A stretch of 64,000 nucleotides of DNA from Agromyces bracchium (GTDB lineage Bacteria; Actinomycetota; Actinomycetes; Actinomycetales; Microbacteriaceae): assembly GCF_009709675.1 (NCBI RefSeq), contig NZ_WMLB01000006.1, forward strand, positions 1 through 64,000, given 5' to 3'. The notes beneath the pieces are model-generated. The model was not told the origin of the DNA, did no database searches, and saw nothing but the letters and a program-made list of their open reading frames with translations. Numbering within the stretch: the stretch's first letter is position 1; each line of letters begins with the position of its first letter. The translations under genes and the position numbers were made by a program. Shown here piece by piece: positions 63,831 through 64,000 of this stretch.

Positions 63831-64000
63831 TTAGCTGGGGACGTGGCACGTGCGCCGGTGCGTGGGGTCAACGAGCCTGCCGGCGTCTTCGTCGACACCC
63901 CGGACCCACACGACCCAGGCTGCGGGATCAGCATAGGCCCGGCGACGCCGGGACAGTCCGCGAGGTTCCTGCGAATATCTCGGCGGCTCTCGCGGTCCCA
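63831..64000 (-). CDS. Possible C-terminal end of a gene running past the window
   Basis: On the reverse strand a frame enters at 64000 and runs about 55 residues to TAA (63831-63833), ending AWVVWVRGVDEDAGRLVDPTHRR followed by TCHVPS. Third-position GC is only moderate (roughly three quarters), lower than in the main genes, so coding status is doubtful. No family is recognisable. The 130 bases between it and the toxin gene hold nothing I can identify. Confidence 0.3.
   Translation of the reverse strand, partial: GPREPPRYSQEPRGLSRRRRAYADPAAWVVWVRGVDEDAGRLVDPTHRRTCHVPS

Overview
The window is about 64 kb of very high-GC DNA. It has dense single-copy genes, many GTG starts, GGAGG-type ribosome sites, overlapping stop/start codons and frequent 'gcggatgccgcg'-like codon strings. 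Gene content (MMPL/YhgE pair, NhaA-DsbA fusion, PspA, YdeI, DUF1801, several TetR regulators) suggests a chromosome segment of an actinobacterium, most likely Microbacteriaceae (Agromyces/Microbacterium-like); that placement is inference. I found no rRNA, tRNA, CRISPR array, transposase or phage block.

Layout. 1-11.4 kb: 5'-truncated-by-window SulP anion permease, an MMPL exporter fused to a degenerate ABC-ATPase-like tail with an overlapping YhgE/Pip partner, a NhaA antiporter fused to a DsbA-like domain, a four-domain CoA-disulfide-reductase/rhodanese/TusA/DsrE protein, and a MerB-type organomercurial lyase with its catalytic Cys96-Asp99-Cys159 intact. 11.4-25.3 kb: DUF2235 hydrolase, an operon pairing a metallo-beta-lactamase-fold protein with an HEVTH metallopeptidase, an MpaB-type oxygenase, a CaCA exchanger, CHY zinc finger, FAD oxidase, Crp/Fnr regulator, a hydrolase, K+ channel, BASS transporter, bifunctional-nuclease-family protein.

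25.3-45.8 kb is a large acyl-CoA catabolic region with its own regulators. One leftward operon encodes an LCAD-like acyl-CoA dehydrogenase, thiolase, FadB/FadJ-like protein and nitronate monooxygenase-like protein. A divergent pair encodes an ACAD10/11-like dehydrogenase and an SDR. Next come an alcohol dehydrogenase fused to a DUF4334 domain, an acyl-CoA ligase, a tandem-TetR regulator and an aldehyde dehydrogenase. A translationally coupled operon etfB-etfA-cytochrome b-phosphotransferase follows. Kinase, ACAD10/11-like enzyme, SDR and ligase together resemble the levulinate/4-hydroxyacyl-CoA (Lva) route, and the cytochrome b carries an unexplained duplicated N-terminal motif. This is the best candidate for an undescribed system. 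Palindromic operator candidates lie upstream of most of these units.

45.8-61.4 kb: M14 carboxypeptidase with an inserted domain, a TetR-controlled DHA2 drug exporter, an XRE plus frameshifted DUF6036 nucleotidyltransferase pair, YdeI, a PspA operon with an ATATAT-type operator, a second DHA2 exporter, DUF1801, a two-component system and a MacB-type ABC exporter. 61.6-64 kb: an orphan small protein, an MBL hydrolase, an RHH/PemK toxin-antitoxin pair with a palindrome over its start, and an uncertain partial gene at the window edge. Two intergenic regions (44.9-45.15 kb and 54.9-55.1 kb) hold duplicated hairpin-forming repeats.
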